This document shows, piece after piece, positions 1-9,578 of a stretch of 64,000 nucleotides of DNA. How positions within the stretch are numbered: the first letter of the stretch is position 1; every line of letters starts with the position of its first letter. The notes below the pieces were generated by a model that made no database searches, was not told the DNA's origin, and was given only the letters and a program-made list of their open reading frames with translations. A program made the position numbers and the translations under genes. This stretch comes from Augochlora pura. Lineage: Eukaryota > Arthropoda > Insecta > Hymenoptera > Halictidae. Location of the stretch: the NCBI RefSeq assembly GCF_028453695.1, contig NC_135776.1:10796663-10860662 (forward strand), in the 5' to 3' direction.

Positions 1-346
1 GTCCACCAGTGTGTGTCGCGATAATCAAGCGATGACGAACGAAGTTATGAATCCAGCACAAGTTATTTATAATTTTCATTTTTTTGTCATTTCGTCTTGA
101 CCTCTACACACTTTGCATATATTAAAATTTACAAATATAATTTAGTTTCCGCCAGAATTACAATTTAAATATCAAATTGTAATAAAATTTTACGCATGAC
201 GGATATAATCGTCATGGCACAAAATTCTGCTACATCTCCATGACGAATATAGACGTCAAACACACTAAACTGATTAAGGAACCTCTCATTTCCTTATTTT
301 GAGTAACTTTTGGGATACCCTGAAGAAGTAACATGTTTACACTCAC
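1..346. other. AT-rich flank or intron of the minus-strand P450
   Basis: This stretch lies downstream of the P450 exon donor at 346-345 on the minus strand, so it is probably intron. It has no recognisable exon; the next exon (ExxR and haem loop) is expected beyond the window edge. A short motif, CATGACG with ATATAATCGTCATG, recurs at about 190-250 and makes weak inverted repeats. Confidence 0.4.
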
Positions 347-567
347 CTTTGAAAACTTTGTCTAAGTACTCCATTTGCTCCATAGTTTCATAGGTAATTT
401 CACCGTTGTACTTTTCCATATATTGTTCGATTTCTTTAAGTAAATTATCTTGTATATCTTGGTGTTGTGCTAACTCATGAAGAGCCCAGCTCATAGCTGA
501 TGCAGTTGTCTCATGACCGCCGCGAAGAACGAAAAAGCTTGAGCCGTCATCAACTGATCCGTCAATT
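347..567 (-). pseudogene. Cytochrome P450 I-helix exon (CYP3 clan), frameshifted
   Basis: This is one internal exon of a microsomal P450 monooxygenase, the haem-thiolate enzymes that oxidise xenobiotics and endogenous lipids at the ER membrane. On the minus strand it starts after a good acceptor (tcttcag) with ELTDQLMTAQAFSFFAA. After a one-base loss it continues in another frame with GHETTASAMSWALHELAQ and ends KVFK before a gtgagt donor. It is 221 nt long, whereas the homologous exon of the P450 at 20.75-26.6 kb is 222 nt, so a single base is missing in the GCGGCGG run that encodes the oxygen-binding AAGxET motif. Downstream exons would lie left of the window. No exon 1 or 2 was found to the right, where the N gap at 1036 may hide them. 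It could be a true pseudogene or a one-base assembly error. The family call is secure; the subfamily is not. Confidence 0.88.
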
Positions 568-1035
568 CTGAAGACGCTAATTAAAAATTAGTGATTACAA
601 ACAAAGTAAAATTAAAGTTGTATCAGATATTAATAACTGTTTCAAAAATTTAATTTAATCCTTCTAGACTTTAGACTCTAAAGTGGTCTGCATCTAAATT
701 GCTGCGACAACTATACATATGTATATACTCGCAACGAAAGCACTTGTAGCGGACCGTTATCGTCGCGGTGCTCACTGTAGTGGGACATGATAATACTTTG
801 TGTTCACTGCAGTGAGACATTGTACATACATTATATTTCGGGTCTGCGACGTTCTCGGACCGTTGGCATGCTGGCCCGCGTTGCCCCTCGCACCTCCTGT
901 CCAGTGACACTGCGTTGCCGTTTCCAACGGTCAACGCGTGTCATTTGTTCTAACCATCGAAGCTGGATCGATCCGCTCCTAAGACGAGGAGTTTAACACG
1001 AACGATCGAAGCGAGCGGTCGCATCCACCTCGGCG
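568..1035. other. Unassigned sequence left of gap
   Basis: No exon is recognisable on either strand. The right part (about 840-1035) is GC-rich and contains short open frames without recognisable similarity. It should hold the 5' exons of the minus-strand P450 if that gene were complete, but none are visible. Confidence 0.4.
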
Positions 1036-1135
1036 NNNNNNNNNNNNNNNNNNNNNNNNNNNNNNNNNNNNNNNNNNNNNNNNNNNNNNNNNNNNNNNNN
1101 NNNNNNNNNNNNNNNNNNNNNNNNNNNNNNNNNNN
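1036..1135. other. Assembly gap (100 N)
   Basis: A run of exactly 100 N, the usual placeholder for a gap of unknown size. Distances across it are not reliable. Confidence 0.99.
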
Positions 1136-2430
1136 AAAATAAAATCACTTAAAATAAAATATCGGTAAAAAGAAGTAAAATAAAAAAGCAGAAGGAAAAT
1201 AGCAGTAGTATTTCTTATTTTGCACGTTAATTATATTTAAATATTTTTCTGCTTAAATGACCTACATGAACTTACAACTGATGATTCTGTGGAAGTAAAA
1301 AATAAACGCGTTTTTCTCGAAACCGCATTTACTTGGAAACTGCACTTGCAGTAATAAAGAGCCCGATTTTTGAAATATAGGCTAAGGTTATATAATTATA
1401 GGGGAAAGTTATATAATAGGCTAAGCGACGCTCGGGGCCTTCTGTTTATTGAAAACGCGCTGGTCGCCGCCTAATTAGTCGCTGTAGGGGAGATAAGAAT
1501 ATTCGATGAATAGAACGCTTAAAAAATGCACGGTATGAACGGGTTCGTACGTAACAACTCTATAAACCTAATCATTTTTAATATATTTCTAATTGAAATA
1601 AAATCACACACGATATAATATCGATTATTTATTTATTTAATACTTAATGTGTAATTCACTTTATTCCATCATCGCGGCGACCATATAATTTCTTGCGTCC
1701 GAACGCAGTCCCGACTAACAAAAATTTTACATCTGAGATATCCATATTGGGGATATTCGTAGGGGTCAGCTCAACCGCAGTGCAATGGAATGACCCTTTC
1801 GGAATCCTGTTTCTTTCTCTCTTCGTACCTCTACCATTCACAGTCGTGGACGTTACCCGATTTCACTGTTTTTTTTTGCCATATCGTCCCGCGAGTCGGC
1901 AACAATACTCGAGGACCGAACCAAGACCTAGAAAGGTATTTGAATTAAGGCCTTTATTAAAATCGTCAAAGATGAAATTTGCCAGACGTGGAAAAACTTT
2001 GGGACCGAAGGCGTATCTGCATAATAGTAAATAGCAACCATTTGTTCTATTACAATTTTAGGATTACATGTTCATGTAATATATACAATAGTTTTTGGTT
2101 TACATTGTTACAGAATCCTCTTAATCTTGATTTCTGAAATTACTATATTTTGCTAAACAATTTTGTTTCTTCTAAATATGATATAATTTTTGCTGTTTGT
2201 GTATAACCTTTTCTCTGATATTTTTCTACGATGGACATTCTATTAGCATATGCTTAGAATGTAAGGTCAATGTTACAGTTGTTACACGGAAGATTATTTG
2301 TTTTAGAGAGTGTATGCTAATGTGTTATTTTAGTATGTCTCATTCTTACAATTACACGCAATAGTACTGTTACTACTTGCGTTTGCACCGTTATGCGTGG
2401 TTTAAAGGGATACATATTGCAGAGAAAATA
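1136..2430. other. AT-rich intergenic, nothing recognised
   Basis: The tract starts with an A-rich repeat of AAAATAAAAT type and stays AT-rich. The longest frame (about 1693-2034, plus) has a biased composition, lacks a domain and is not supported as a gene. Confidence 0.4.
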
Positions 2431-2431
2431 A

Positions 2432-2510
2432 TTTATTTTTCAAGGTCACATTATTCGAGATTTCCAGGTCATTGATGTTTATTTGAATGGAATTACATAT
2501 TTCTATCATT
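2432..2510. mobile_element. Fragment of a mariner inverted repeat
   Basis: The tract reads as a diverged copy of part of the long inverted repeat of the element at 52966-53845: both contain TTTTTCAAGGTCA, then GAGATTTC, GGTCAT, GATGTTT and AATGGAA blocks in the same order. No ends or target duplication remain. It shows the family was present more than once in this genome. Confidence 0.6.
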
Positions 2511-2900
2511 ATACATTACAACAATAGTAAAGATAAAGAAGAATACAATAAAACATTGTCGACCATCGTGTCCTATGAAGTTTAACTTGGGCATTAACAC
2601 GGAAAGGACAACTATGGTTACACTACTTATTATTTTGTGTCCAAAATATTACGAAGTATTATCACTAATAAGATTATCACTGTCACATAGTAAAAGTCTT
2701 CGGGAAATTCAGGACTTCGTAACTTTTTCATTATGTCAGACGCAACACGTAGCCCAAAGCCGTAGTCCCCTCTTTTTGTTGCGCACCGATGTGAAGATAA
2801 TTTCCGCTTGCTCGCCAGATGACCTTGTAGCTGCCAAGCACCCCTAACATTGGTTTATTGTTTTTCGTTAATAATTTGAAAACAAAGTGGTGGATCATAT

Positions 2901-3241
2901 TTAACCCTTTCGGTACGAGCACTCTGTCCGCCGTGACACTCTCGCTGTACGAGGCCCCGCGCCGAAAATTGCCACCGCACATGACCAGTCCTACTTTATA
3001 AGAAAATATTTCCTAAGCGTTAAAGAAAAACTGTGCTTAATAAAACGACATTTTTGAACAAAAGTGTTGCTTGTAACTTAAGAGATATTCAGAGGTACTT
3101 ATATAAAATATTAAGATTTATTTATATAAAATTCTGTTATTTATACCGGTCGTCGCACGTGCGCCGGATATATCCGGCGCTCGTCCACAGCGACGTCGCG
3201 TGGACGCCGGATATATCCGGCAATCGTGCCGAAAGGGTTAA
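2901..3241. mobile_element. TTAA-flanked piggyBac-type MITE with internal palindromes
   Basis: Both ends abut TTAA (2901-2904 and 3238-3241), the target duplication of piggyBac transposases. The inner termini are inverted: CCCTTTCGGTACGAGC on the left and, reverse-complemented on the right, CCCTTTCGGCACGATTGC. It carries no transposase frame, so it is non-autonomous. Near the right end are a perfect 20-bp palindrome, GCGCCGGATATATCCGGCGC (3161-3180), and a second 16-bp copy of its core (3206-3221). The layout matches the element at 23155-23483, although the palindrome sequence differs. Confidence 0.8.
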
Positions 3242-3891
3242 AGAACGTAGGGATCACCCCTTTCAGGATTTCAAGTACCTTTTGAGACATCCTATATATG
3301 TAGGTATACATATACCTATATGTACCTCTGAAAGGTACATGCTCTTTTCACAGTATCGCTTATACACTTGATTAAAAAATAAAAATATCCGAAAATTGAT
3401 TGTTTTTAATTGCTTACCAAACACTCCGAGAAAGATGGCAACATATAGTTAATCCAACAAGATGAGGAAAAAGGCGTAAACAAATGCATGTGCACTGTGC
3501 AAAATGGTGAGCTTTAAAATATTGTTTAGAATAAAAGAGACAATGCTTATTGTTTTGTAACGAAACAGATAAAAATACAGTAAAATCACAATATTTCTGA
3601 TTAAAACAAAATCAAACATGATACAGTTTCGATTTCATGTATGTGGTGGTCATGTTCATGGATGTATATAGTACAAACATTCAAATAAATAAAATTGAAA
3701 ACATACTAACTTTTTGACCGCGCACTCGTAACCTTGCGACAATCAAGATTTAGATATTGTTACGTGAGCGCAGTCGCGGCATGTTGAATAATAACGTCAC
3801 GACTTTAATAACAACAGAACTCTTTATTCGGGAAAGGGGGAACTTAATATTCGACCGTTTACCACGACGTCTCTCTCAACTCTGAGTCGGT
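3242..3891. other. Unassigned, possibly LTR-derived
   Basis: No gene. From about 3700 to 3890 the composition changes (GC-rich, with GTTACGTGAGCGCAGTCG and CTTTATTCGGGAAAGG), which recalls a retroelement LTR or leader, but no second copy is in the window to prove it. Confidence 0.3.
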
Positions 3892-4206
3892 AAGTTTTTA
3901 AAATTGGTAAGTTTTCCATTAATAATATTTGTGAAATTTTTGAAATTAATAAGAAATTCATGAAATTCTTATTTGATGATCGAACGCGGCTCAGAGGCGA
4001 TACGCGGCCGTCTCCCCTGTCAGCGAGACGGTCTTCAGCCGGCCCTGCTCGCATGCGCAGTAGAACGAAAAATCGTCCGTGCGCAGCCATCTTTATTCGT
4101 TAATAACTCGTTAACAAAGCCGCGGATTGCATTCCGGCAAAGGAAACGGTTACTTGAAATGACCTCAGGAACCCCCCATTTCCCGCTTTGACTGTATAGT
4201 CCTGTA
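3892..4206 (+). mobile_element. Family A MITE, left-truncated
   Basis: It is homologous through most of its length to 7855-8165, sharing CATTAATAATATTTGTGAAA, GAACGCGGCTCA, CGCATGCGCAG, TTAATAACTCGTTAA and CCTCAGGAACCCCCC. The left part present in the 7741 copy is missing. The right end is shortened but still finishes in CCTGTA, where the copia fragment begins. No protein is encoded. Confidence 0.75.
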
Positions 4207-4722
4207 CTACATCCAAGTGTCGTCAGGCTTTTACTAGCCTTATCCGTTCAAGAAAATTATCACATACTAAAATTTGACCTTAAAGCTGCTTTTCTATATG
4301 GTCATTTAGATGAAGAAATCTATGTCAAACTTCCAGATGGTTTTGAAAATTCAAATAAAATATTCAAATTACAAAGGGCATTGTATGGACATAAACAGGG
4401 ACCAGTAAAATGGAATGATCACTTTAAAAAGTTCCTAAAAAAAAATGGACTTGAACAAATACCATCAAATCAATGTGTTTTTATATCTCAAACAGGAATG
4501 ATATTAAGGCTCTACGTAGACGACGGTGTCGTCTTCTGTAAAAAATTAAAAGATTTGAACATTATAACAGAAAAACCAGCCTCAGAGTTCGATGTAAAAT
4601 TTTATAATTGTTTTGAAAGTTTTCTAGGTTTTAAGATAATGATGGATGAAAACATGATAAGATTAGGTCAAGTTAAGTATGTCGAAAAACTGTTAAAACA
4701 ATACGGTATGGAAAATGCATAA
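4204..4722 (+). pseudogene. Ty1/copia reverse transcriptase fragment
   Basis: The open frame gives the central part of the copia-type reverse transcriptase (RVT_2): a KFDLKAAFLYGHLDEEIYVK block, then the ALYGHKQGPVKWN block (the family usually has LYGLKQAPRxW), then the catalytic YVDD loop at about 4514-4525, then FLGFKI and a KYVEKLLKQYGM segment. It stops at TAA 4720-4722. There is no gag, protease, integrase of copia type, RNase H or LTR nearby, so this is a dead fragment. It is cut at its left by a family A element and at its right by gypsy-type sequence. Confidence 0.88.
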
Positions 4723-4778
4723 AGTGCACCAACACCTATCGTAAGTATTTTATTAGCTGTTGTATCAAGTGTGCAGTG

Positions 4779-4985
4779 TCAGAAAGGAAGTGAGGTAAAC
4801 GCGAAGGTGAATTGATGCCATTTCCGAAAGGGTCGGATCTTCGTAGTGGTAGACGGTTTTTCCAAATTCATATGGTTGTATCCGACGAAAACAACTAATA
4901 CTAAAAAGTCATTAACAAATTAGATAGCCAACAAAAAATATTCGGAAATCCTCATCGCATTATTTCTCGAGTGGTATATTCTCTC
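4779..4985 (+). pseudogene. Ty3/gypsy-type integrase core relic
   Basis: From 4834 the frame reads RIFVVVDGFSKFIWLYPTKT, the signature block around the first catalytic Asp of gypsy integrases, followed by TNT and a TAG stop at 4921. A downstream piece in another frame reads NPHRIISR, matching the block that precedes the second catalytic Asp (usually RIISDRG). Between an upstream GELMPFPKG piece and the core, part of the usual sequence is missing. It is therefore deleted, stopped and frameshifted. It lies in the same direction as the copia fragment but belongs to another superfamily. Confidence 0.75.
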
Positions 4986-5483
4986 GACTACCTCTCAACC
5001 TTCTCTGGTGATTGTTCAAACTTCTTGTTCAAACTATCCTCATAACCATAATAACTATCATAACATAACCTGACATGCGGCGCTGACTGTCACGTACATC
5101 TATCTCGCTTGTCTCAATATCGTTGCTCTCTCTCGGCGGTGTGACGTCACCGCTCGTGTTCGAAATATTTTAACATGTCCGCCGGATTTCACTTTCAACG
5201 GTGTACACTTCGCGAATTTTAACCGAAATCAAGCATATCAGCACGGTTTTTCCATCTACTATTATTAGCTCGCGGACTCCCCATGAAAGGCACCACCCGG
5301 GAAATCACGTTAGGGAGAAACATTCCGCTAACGGCTACGATTTAAACATACCGCCCCCCTTGCACGGTCCGTGCAACCAAAAATACGGTAGTTAGCGGCT
5401 AACTCGACTTCGTTCGCGATTTTCCGACACGATAGAGAACGAGATGGAGAGCGAGATAGATTTTATGTAAGCGGGGGGTTCAC
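4986..5483. other. Unassigned, pyrimidine-rich
   Basis: No gene is recognised. It contains a CRE-like TGACGTCA (about 5141-5148) and otherwise mixed sequence. It is next to the splice-donor-like end of the 317-aa ORF on the minus strand, so it could be an intron of that unit. Confidence 0.3.
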
Positions 5484-6437
5484 TTACCACTTTTTGGTAG
5501 GGCCACCGCCACGCTGCTGGGCCTGCAGCAGCCTTAATGCTGTCTCGACTAACTGGTGGATCGCTATCCTCATTGGGTCCTCTATGCGTAGGGTTCTCCT
5601 CCCACGCGGGTTTCTTCTACGTCGGACAGCTCGCTCCCGGGGAGGTTGCGGTTGGAATTCCGTGGAGGAGCGCTGCGGTCTAATGCTCGCCTGCGCCTTG
5701 TTTTCCCGCGGACTGGCTTTTGCTCGAGACGAGCGGGTTCGCTTCCTTGGCGGTTTAACCGCCGCTTCCCGTTGCTTCGTCTCGACTTCTTTGTGGCCTG
5801 CTCCGGTTCCGGACGGCGTTGGTGACTTCGTCGGTCGGAAGATGCAAGATAGGAGCGTCCCGTCCTGGCTCCAACGGAGGACATATTTTCCTCCAGGCAC
5901 CCTCTGCTGGTATCTCCGGTTCTGCCGGATTGTCTCCACCGAGATGCGGAGTATCGCCCTGCCTGTGTCCAATATGCGGAACCCTGGGTTTTGAGACCTT
6001 AAAAGCTCCGTTGGTCCGAAGCCTAGTGGGGGCGGGAGCACTACGTCCCCTTCAATGTTTGCGAGGGAGCTCTCCCCACGTTGGAGGCACTTGTGGAGGG
6101 CCTCGTTGTACGTGAATATTCCTTCTCCGGTAAGGGCACTCGCCGGTGGTGATACTGCCGTTGGTGCCATATCGTAGGTGGTCGTTAGACTGATCACCTT
6201 TGTGTTGCGGGGTGCCTCTTCGAATCTTCGATTTCGGCGGTGCTCGCAATTCGAGCGGCGCCGCTGCCCTTGGTGCGACAGAGACGAGAGTGTTGATATC
6301 CCCACTCCTCCGTCTCGCGACGTGAGCCAGGGAGCCTCGGGTATGAATCGTTTGATTTTGAATAGAACGGTTCCCAGCATCTGTTGACTTTCCCCTTTCT
6401 TATCGAAATTCGAATTTGTTTGTCGTCTCCGCGTCAA
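5484..6437 (-). CDS. Hypothetical basic protein, 317 aa, probably a retroelement gag-like ORF
   Basis: This is the longest open frame of the window (ATG at 6437) and lies in GC-rich sequence unlike its AT-rich surroundings. I do not recognise the family. The N-terminal 90 residues are polar and basic. The middle (about 100-215) looks folded, with mixed hydrophobic residues and a segment GGKYVLRWSQDGTLLSCIF. The last 100 residues are strongly Arg/Lys/Pro-rich (for example PPRKRTRSSRAK and AVRRRRNPRGRR), which suggests nucleic acid binding. No zinc knuckle, signal peptide or membrane segment is visible. The frame ends in AAAAGTG followed by GTAAGTG, a strong splice-donor sequence that supplies the stop codon, so the ORF may be one exon of a longer protein. 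Neighbours are retroelement fragments, which makes a gag-like origin plausible but unproven. Confidence 0.45.
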   Translation of the reverse strand: MTRRRQTNSNFDKKGESQQMLGTVLFKIKRFIPEAPWLTSRDGGVGISTLSSLSHQGQRRRSNCEHRRNRRFEEAPRNTKVISLTTTYDMAPTAVSPPASALTGEGIFTYNEALHKCLQRGESSLANIEGDVVLPPPLGFGPTELLRSQNPGFRILDTGRAILRISVETIRQNRRYQQRVPGGKYVLRWSQDGTLLSCIFRPTKSPTPSGTGAGHKEVETKQREAAVKPPRKRTRSSRAKASPRENKAQASIRPQRSSTEFQPQPPRERAVRRRRNPRGRRTLRIEDPMRIAIHQLVETALRLLQAQQRGGGPTKKW

Positions 6438-7009
6438 CCTCGGTTGCCGGGTGCGACGGAGACTGATCCACCGGCAATTTACACATACGTGTAATTGGAC
6501 GTGTGTACGTGGACTTGGCTGTACGTACTTTCACGGCCCGTACATTACCGTCCTTGCCGGGGGAAAACTTCCTCGATTTTTTCCATTTCCCATTGATTTG
6601 GGGGGAGAAGAGGGTTTTGTACTCGATTCAGGTAAATGGATTGTGTTACGGAAATGATTAAATTAAAGAAGATACTATACGATATATACTGTCTTTTTAG
6701 TAGCCTCAATACAGTTCAATATTCAGATGACGCATTTACAAACTACCTTCGTTTCCTAGCTAATTCATATTCATGTACATACAACGTCATTGTAGTTCCT
6801 GATATTGTTACTAACATTGTAACAGAATGATGAATCACATGTACGGCTTTGTCTTATGAATGCTACTTTTACAAGTTAGATGGATTAAATGGCGATACAA
6901 AATCGTATACAGTGGATAAGAAAGAAATAGGAAAAAATATTTATACAGTAGATCCTTTTTTTAATGATAGAGCTAACAAATGAATTAATATATTGTAGGA
7001 TATCCTTTA
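6438..7009. other. Unassigned
   Basis: The first 200 bases are GC-rich and continue the composition of the 317-aa ORF, so they may be its leader on the minus strand. From about 6650 the DNA becomes AT-rich with no supported gene. Confidence 0.35.
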
Positions 7010-7455
7010 TTATCAATAAAGTCTTACAATTGCCTGGGCATTGATGAAATTTAATAATTTGTTACATTTTCATCGATTTTTCTCCATTCTTCTTGCAACG
7101 CATTTCTTAAATTATTTTTATTTAAAATTGTGTATTTTCGTACACGGCGTTTTAATTTTGCCGAAATATTCTTTATGGGGTTGATATCTGGACACTGCGA
7201 AGGAGTTTCCAGCACATGTGACATGTTATATAACAACCATTCTCTAACGAAATAAAATTTATTTTTGGAATCATTGTCCTGTTGAAAATATTATAGCAGC
7301 AATCTGATAGCCCAAATTTTTCAGCACTTTGTCTTAAATTCAATGTTAAAATGTCCAAATATACATATTTGTCCATTATTCCGACAATAAAGTTCAAATT
7401 GTCCAAACCACATACAGCCATGCACCCTTACACCATAGTACTTCCATCATCGTGC
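7010..7455 (-). pseudogene. Tc1-like transposase relic (C-terminal half)
   Basis: Two overlapping minus-strand frames together match the DDE domain of Tc1 transposases. The first (7421 down) reads NFIVGIMDKYVYLDILTLNL and runs to a decayed form of the QQDNDPKH block (FNRTMIPKI). The second (7236 down) reads PSQCPDINPIKNISAKLKRR, the decayed form of the SPDLNPIENLW block that carries the last catalytic residue (Glu replaced by Lys), then a typical tail with LRNALQEEWRKI. The frame change, altered catalytic residues and missing N-terminal DNA-binding domain make it inactive. No terminal repeats were found. Confidence 0.8.
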
Positions 7456-7681
7456 TTTACTTACGGGCTCTTACCTTAGTGGCGATCCGGTTCCTGACTG
7501 CACTGCCTGCGACTCTTTAATGTTTTCAATAGACTAAATAGAAACATAGAAGAACAATTATCGATTTGGTGTGAGCGACTTTTCCAACAGAGGCAGGGCG
7601 AATGTTTGAGTGTATACGTGAGACAGGTAGACAGTAATTTTCAACGACTGCACATACAGGGATGATGACAGTGAATACCAA

Positions 7682-7686
<5 letters not shown>

Positions 7687-7727
<41 letters not shown>
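7687..7727. repeat. (GA)n microsatellite
   Basis: About 20 GA units without interruption. It lies just left of the family A copy at 7741. Confidence 0.95.
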
Positions 7728-7729
<2 letters not shown>

Positions 7730-7740
7730 GAATCGATGTG

Positions 7741-8166
7741 TCAATTGTTGAATAATTCGTGGTCAGTGTGGAGTAATAGTGCAGTGAAAGTTAAAGTTAA
7801 TGTAATCTGTGCCGTTCTACATACGTGGGTTACATACGTGGATTACAACTTTTTGTAAGTTTTTCATTAATAATATTTGTGAAATTTTTGAAATTAATAA
7901 GAAATTCATGAAATTCTTGTTCGTTGCTCGAACGCGGCTCATAGCCGATGCGCGGCCCTCTCTTCTGAGAGCGGATGGGCTTCAGTCAGCTGGCTCGCAT
8001 GCGCAGCAGTAGGAAAAATCGTTCGTGCGCAGCTATCTTTTTTCATTAATAACTCGTTAAGAAAGCCGCGGATTGCATTTCGGCAAAGGAAAAGGTTACT
8101 TAAAATGGCCTCAGGAACCCCCCTCCCCATTTCCCGATGTTTCCATAATTGCAGATTACCCTGTAT
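7741..8166 (+). mobile_element. Family A MITE, near full length
   Basis: This is the most complete plus-strand copy. Its left end TCAATTGTTGAATAATTC matches, inverted, the far end of the 46418-46866 copy. The right end runs through CCTCAGGAACCCCCC and CATTTCCCG to CCCTGTAT, the inverse of the TACAGGGTGATCCG terminus seen at 22751 and 37229. The length is about 425 bp with no coding capacity. The CAGGGTG terminus next to TA suggests a Tc1/mariner-mobilised MITE; that mobilisation is inference. Confidence 0.8.
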
Positions 8167-9478
8167 ATATGGACTAAATTATAGACTGCTGCGAAGATGA
8201 TTGTTACAGAAGCGAACATATTTGAATAACTATGTACAACAACAAGTCGACATCTAACAATACATACGCACAAAAAGGTAATCTCATTAAGTAAAAAAAC
8301 TTCATTGGTCAGTACTTATTTCACCAAAGCTCGGCGATTGCGATAGATCAACTATAAAACACGAAGTTGGAACCAATGTCTCTAGATTCATAATCGTAAA
8401 ATTTCATAGAAACAGAAAATGCATGTATGAATGCCGGAATTCATCCGGAATTTAAAAAAAAGTCATTAATAATGTCTTAGGAACGTAAGCAGGATTACTG
8501 AATCGTTCAACCTTAATTATTAATCATTACAAAAATATTGATGGTACATAATTGAAATGTGTTGCAAGATATATCATTGAAAGGTAATCCTTTGTACTAC
8601 GACTTATTTCACAGCTACGTGGATTATTATATTCATTGGAAAATTTATATTTATTATATGGTAACCTTCATTTTAATGTGCAAATATTAATAATAAATGG
8701 ATAAAATTTATTTTCAATTTAAGAGATGTGAAGATTATGTTCCAAAACTTTATAATATGTCTGACACGATATAATAGGGCAGGAGGTTAATCGACTTCTG
8801 TATAATCAACACTTATGTAATTTACGCAAATAAATTAAAAGCTACAATAAAAGGAATATGTTAAGAAATTAACGTGCGTCAACAGAATTGTAAATTTCTG
8901 ATAAAGCACAAAGAGTTATGAATGCCTACATGGGAAAAGATACATAGTTCTACAGACATTTAACTAATGTTAAGGAACGAATGTTTACGAATTCAATACT
9001 CGATTTATGTACATATTTGTAAATGCTTGGTCAAATACCAAACTGTGCTCTAATGCCTCCTCGTTTTTCGTAACATTACGTTATCCAATTTTTCTTTGAA
9101 ATTATTACAGTATTAAAGTCGGTTCAAGTTTTGAATTTCAATGCGTATAACGCTGTTTGTTTTATGCTGATGAATTTGCACTTAAAAAGACAACTTGGTG
9201 TGCCGAATTGGTATGGAATTGTTCAATACTGATTTGTGAAAAATTTTACCTTCAAAGAACTTTAATTTTGTTGTGTGTTCTTAAGATTACTACTAGGAGT
9301 GTATACATATTGAAAGCTTTTAGTTACCTTATAGTATTGAATATCAATGTATAATGCTAATTGTGTCCGGCTAGAGTCATATTCTTTAGCAAAATAAGGC
9401 TTTTCATACGTTCTAGTAGGTCATATTAAACGGATAATTACAGAGATCGTCAGGTCAATATTCTAAACAACTTATGGG
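8167..9478. other. AT-rich, nothing recognised
   Basis: No frame over 70 codons and no repeat shared with the rest of the window was noticed. It is probably intergenic or intronic. Confidence 0.4.
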
Positions 9479-9578
9479 NNNNNNNNNNNNNNNNNNNNNN
9501 NNNNNNNNNNNNNNNNNNNNNNNNNNNNNNNNNNNNNNNNNNNNNNNNNNNNNNNNNNNNNNNNNNNNNNNNNNNNNN
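9479..9578. other. Assembly gap (100 N)
   Basis: A second 100-N placeholder of unknown true size. Confidence 0.99.

Noticed and set aside
1693..2034. 113-codon plus-strand frame
   Set aside because: No ATG near the start, no domain, biased composition; opposite strand is open over part of it.
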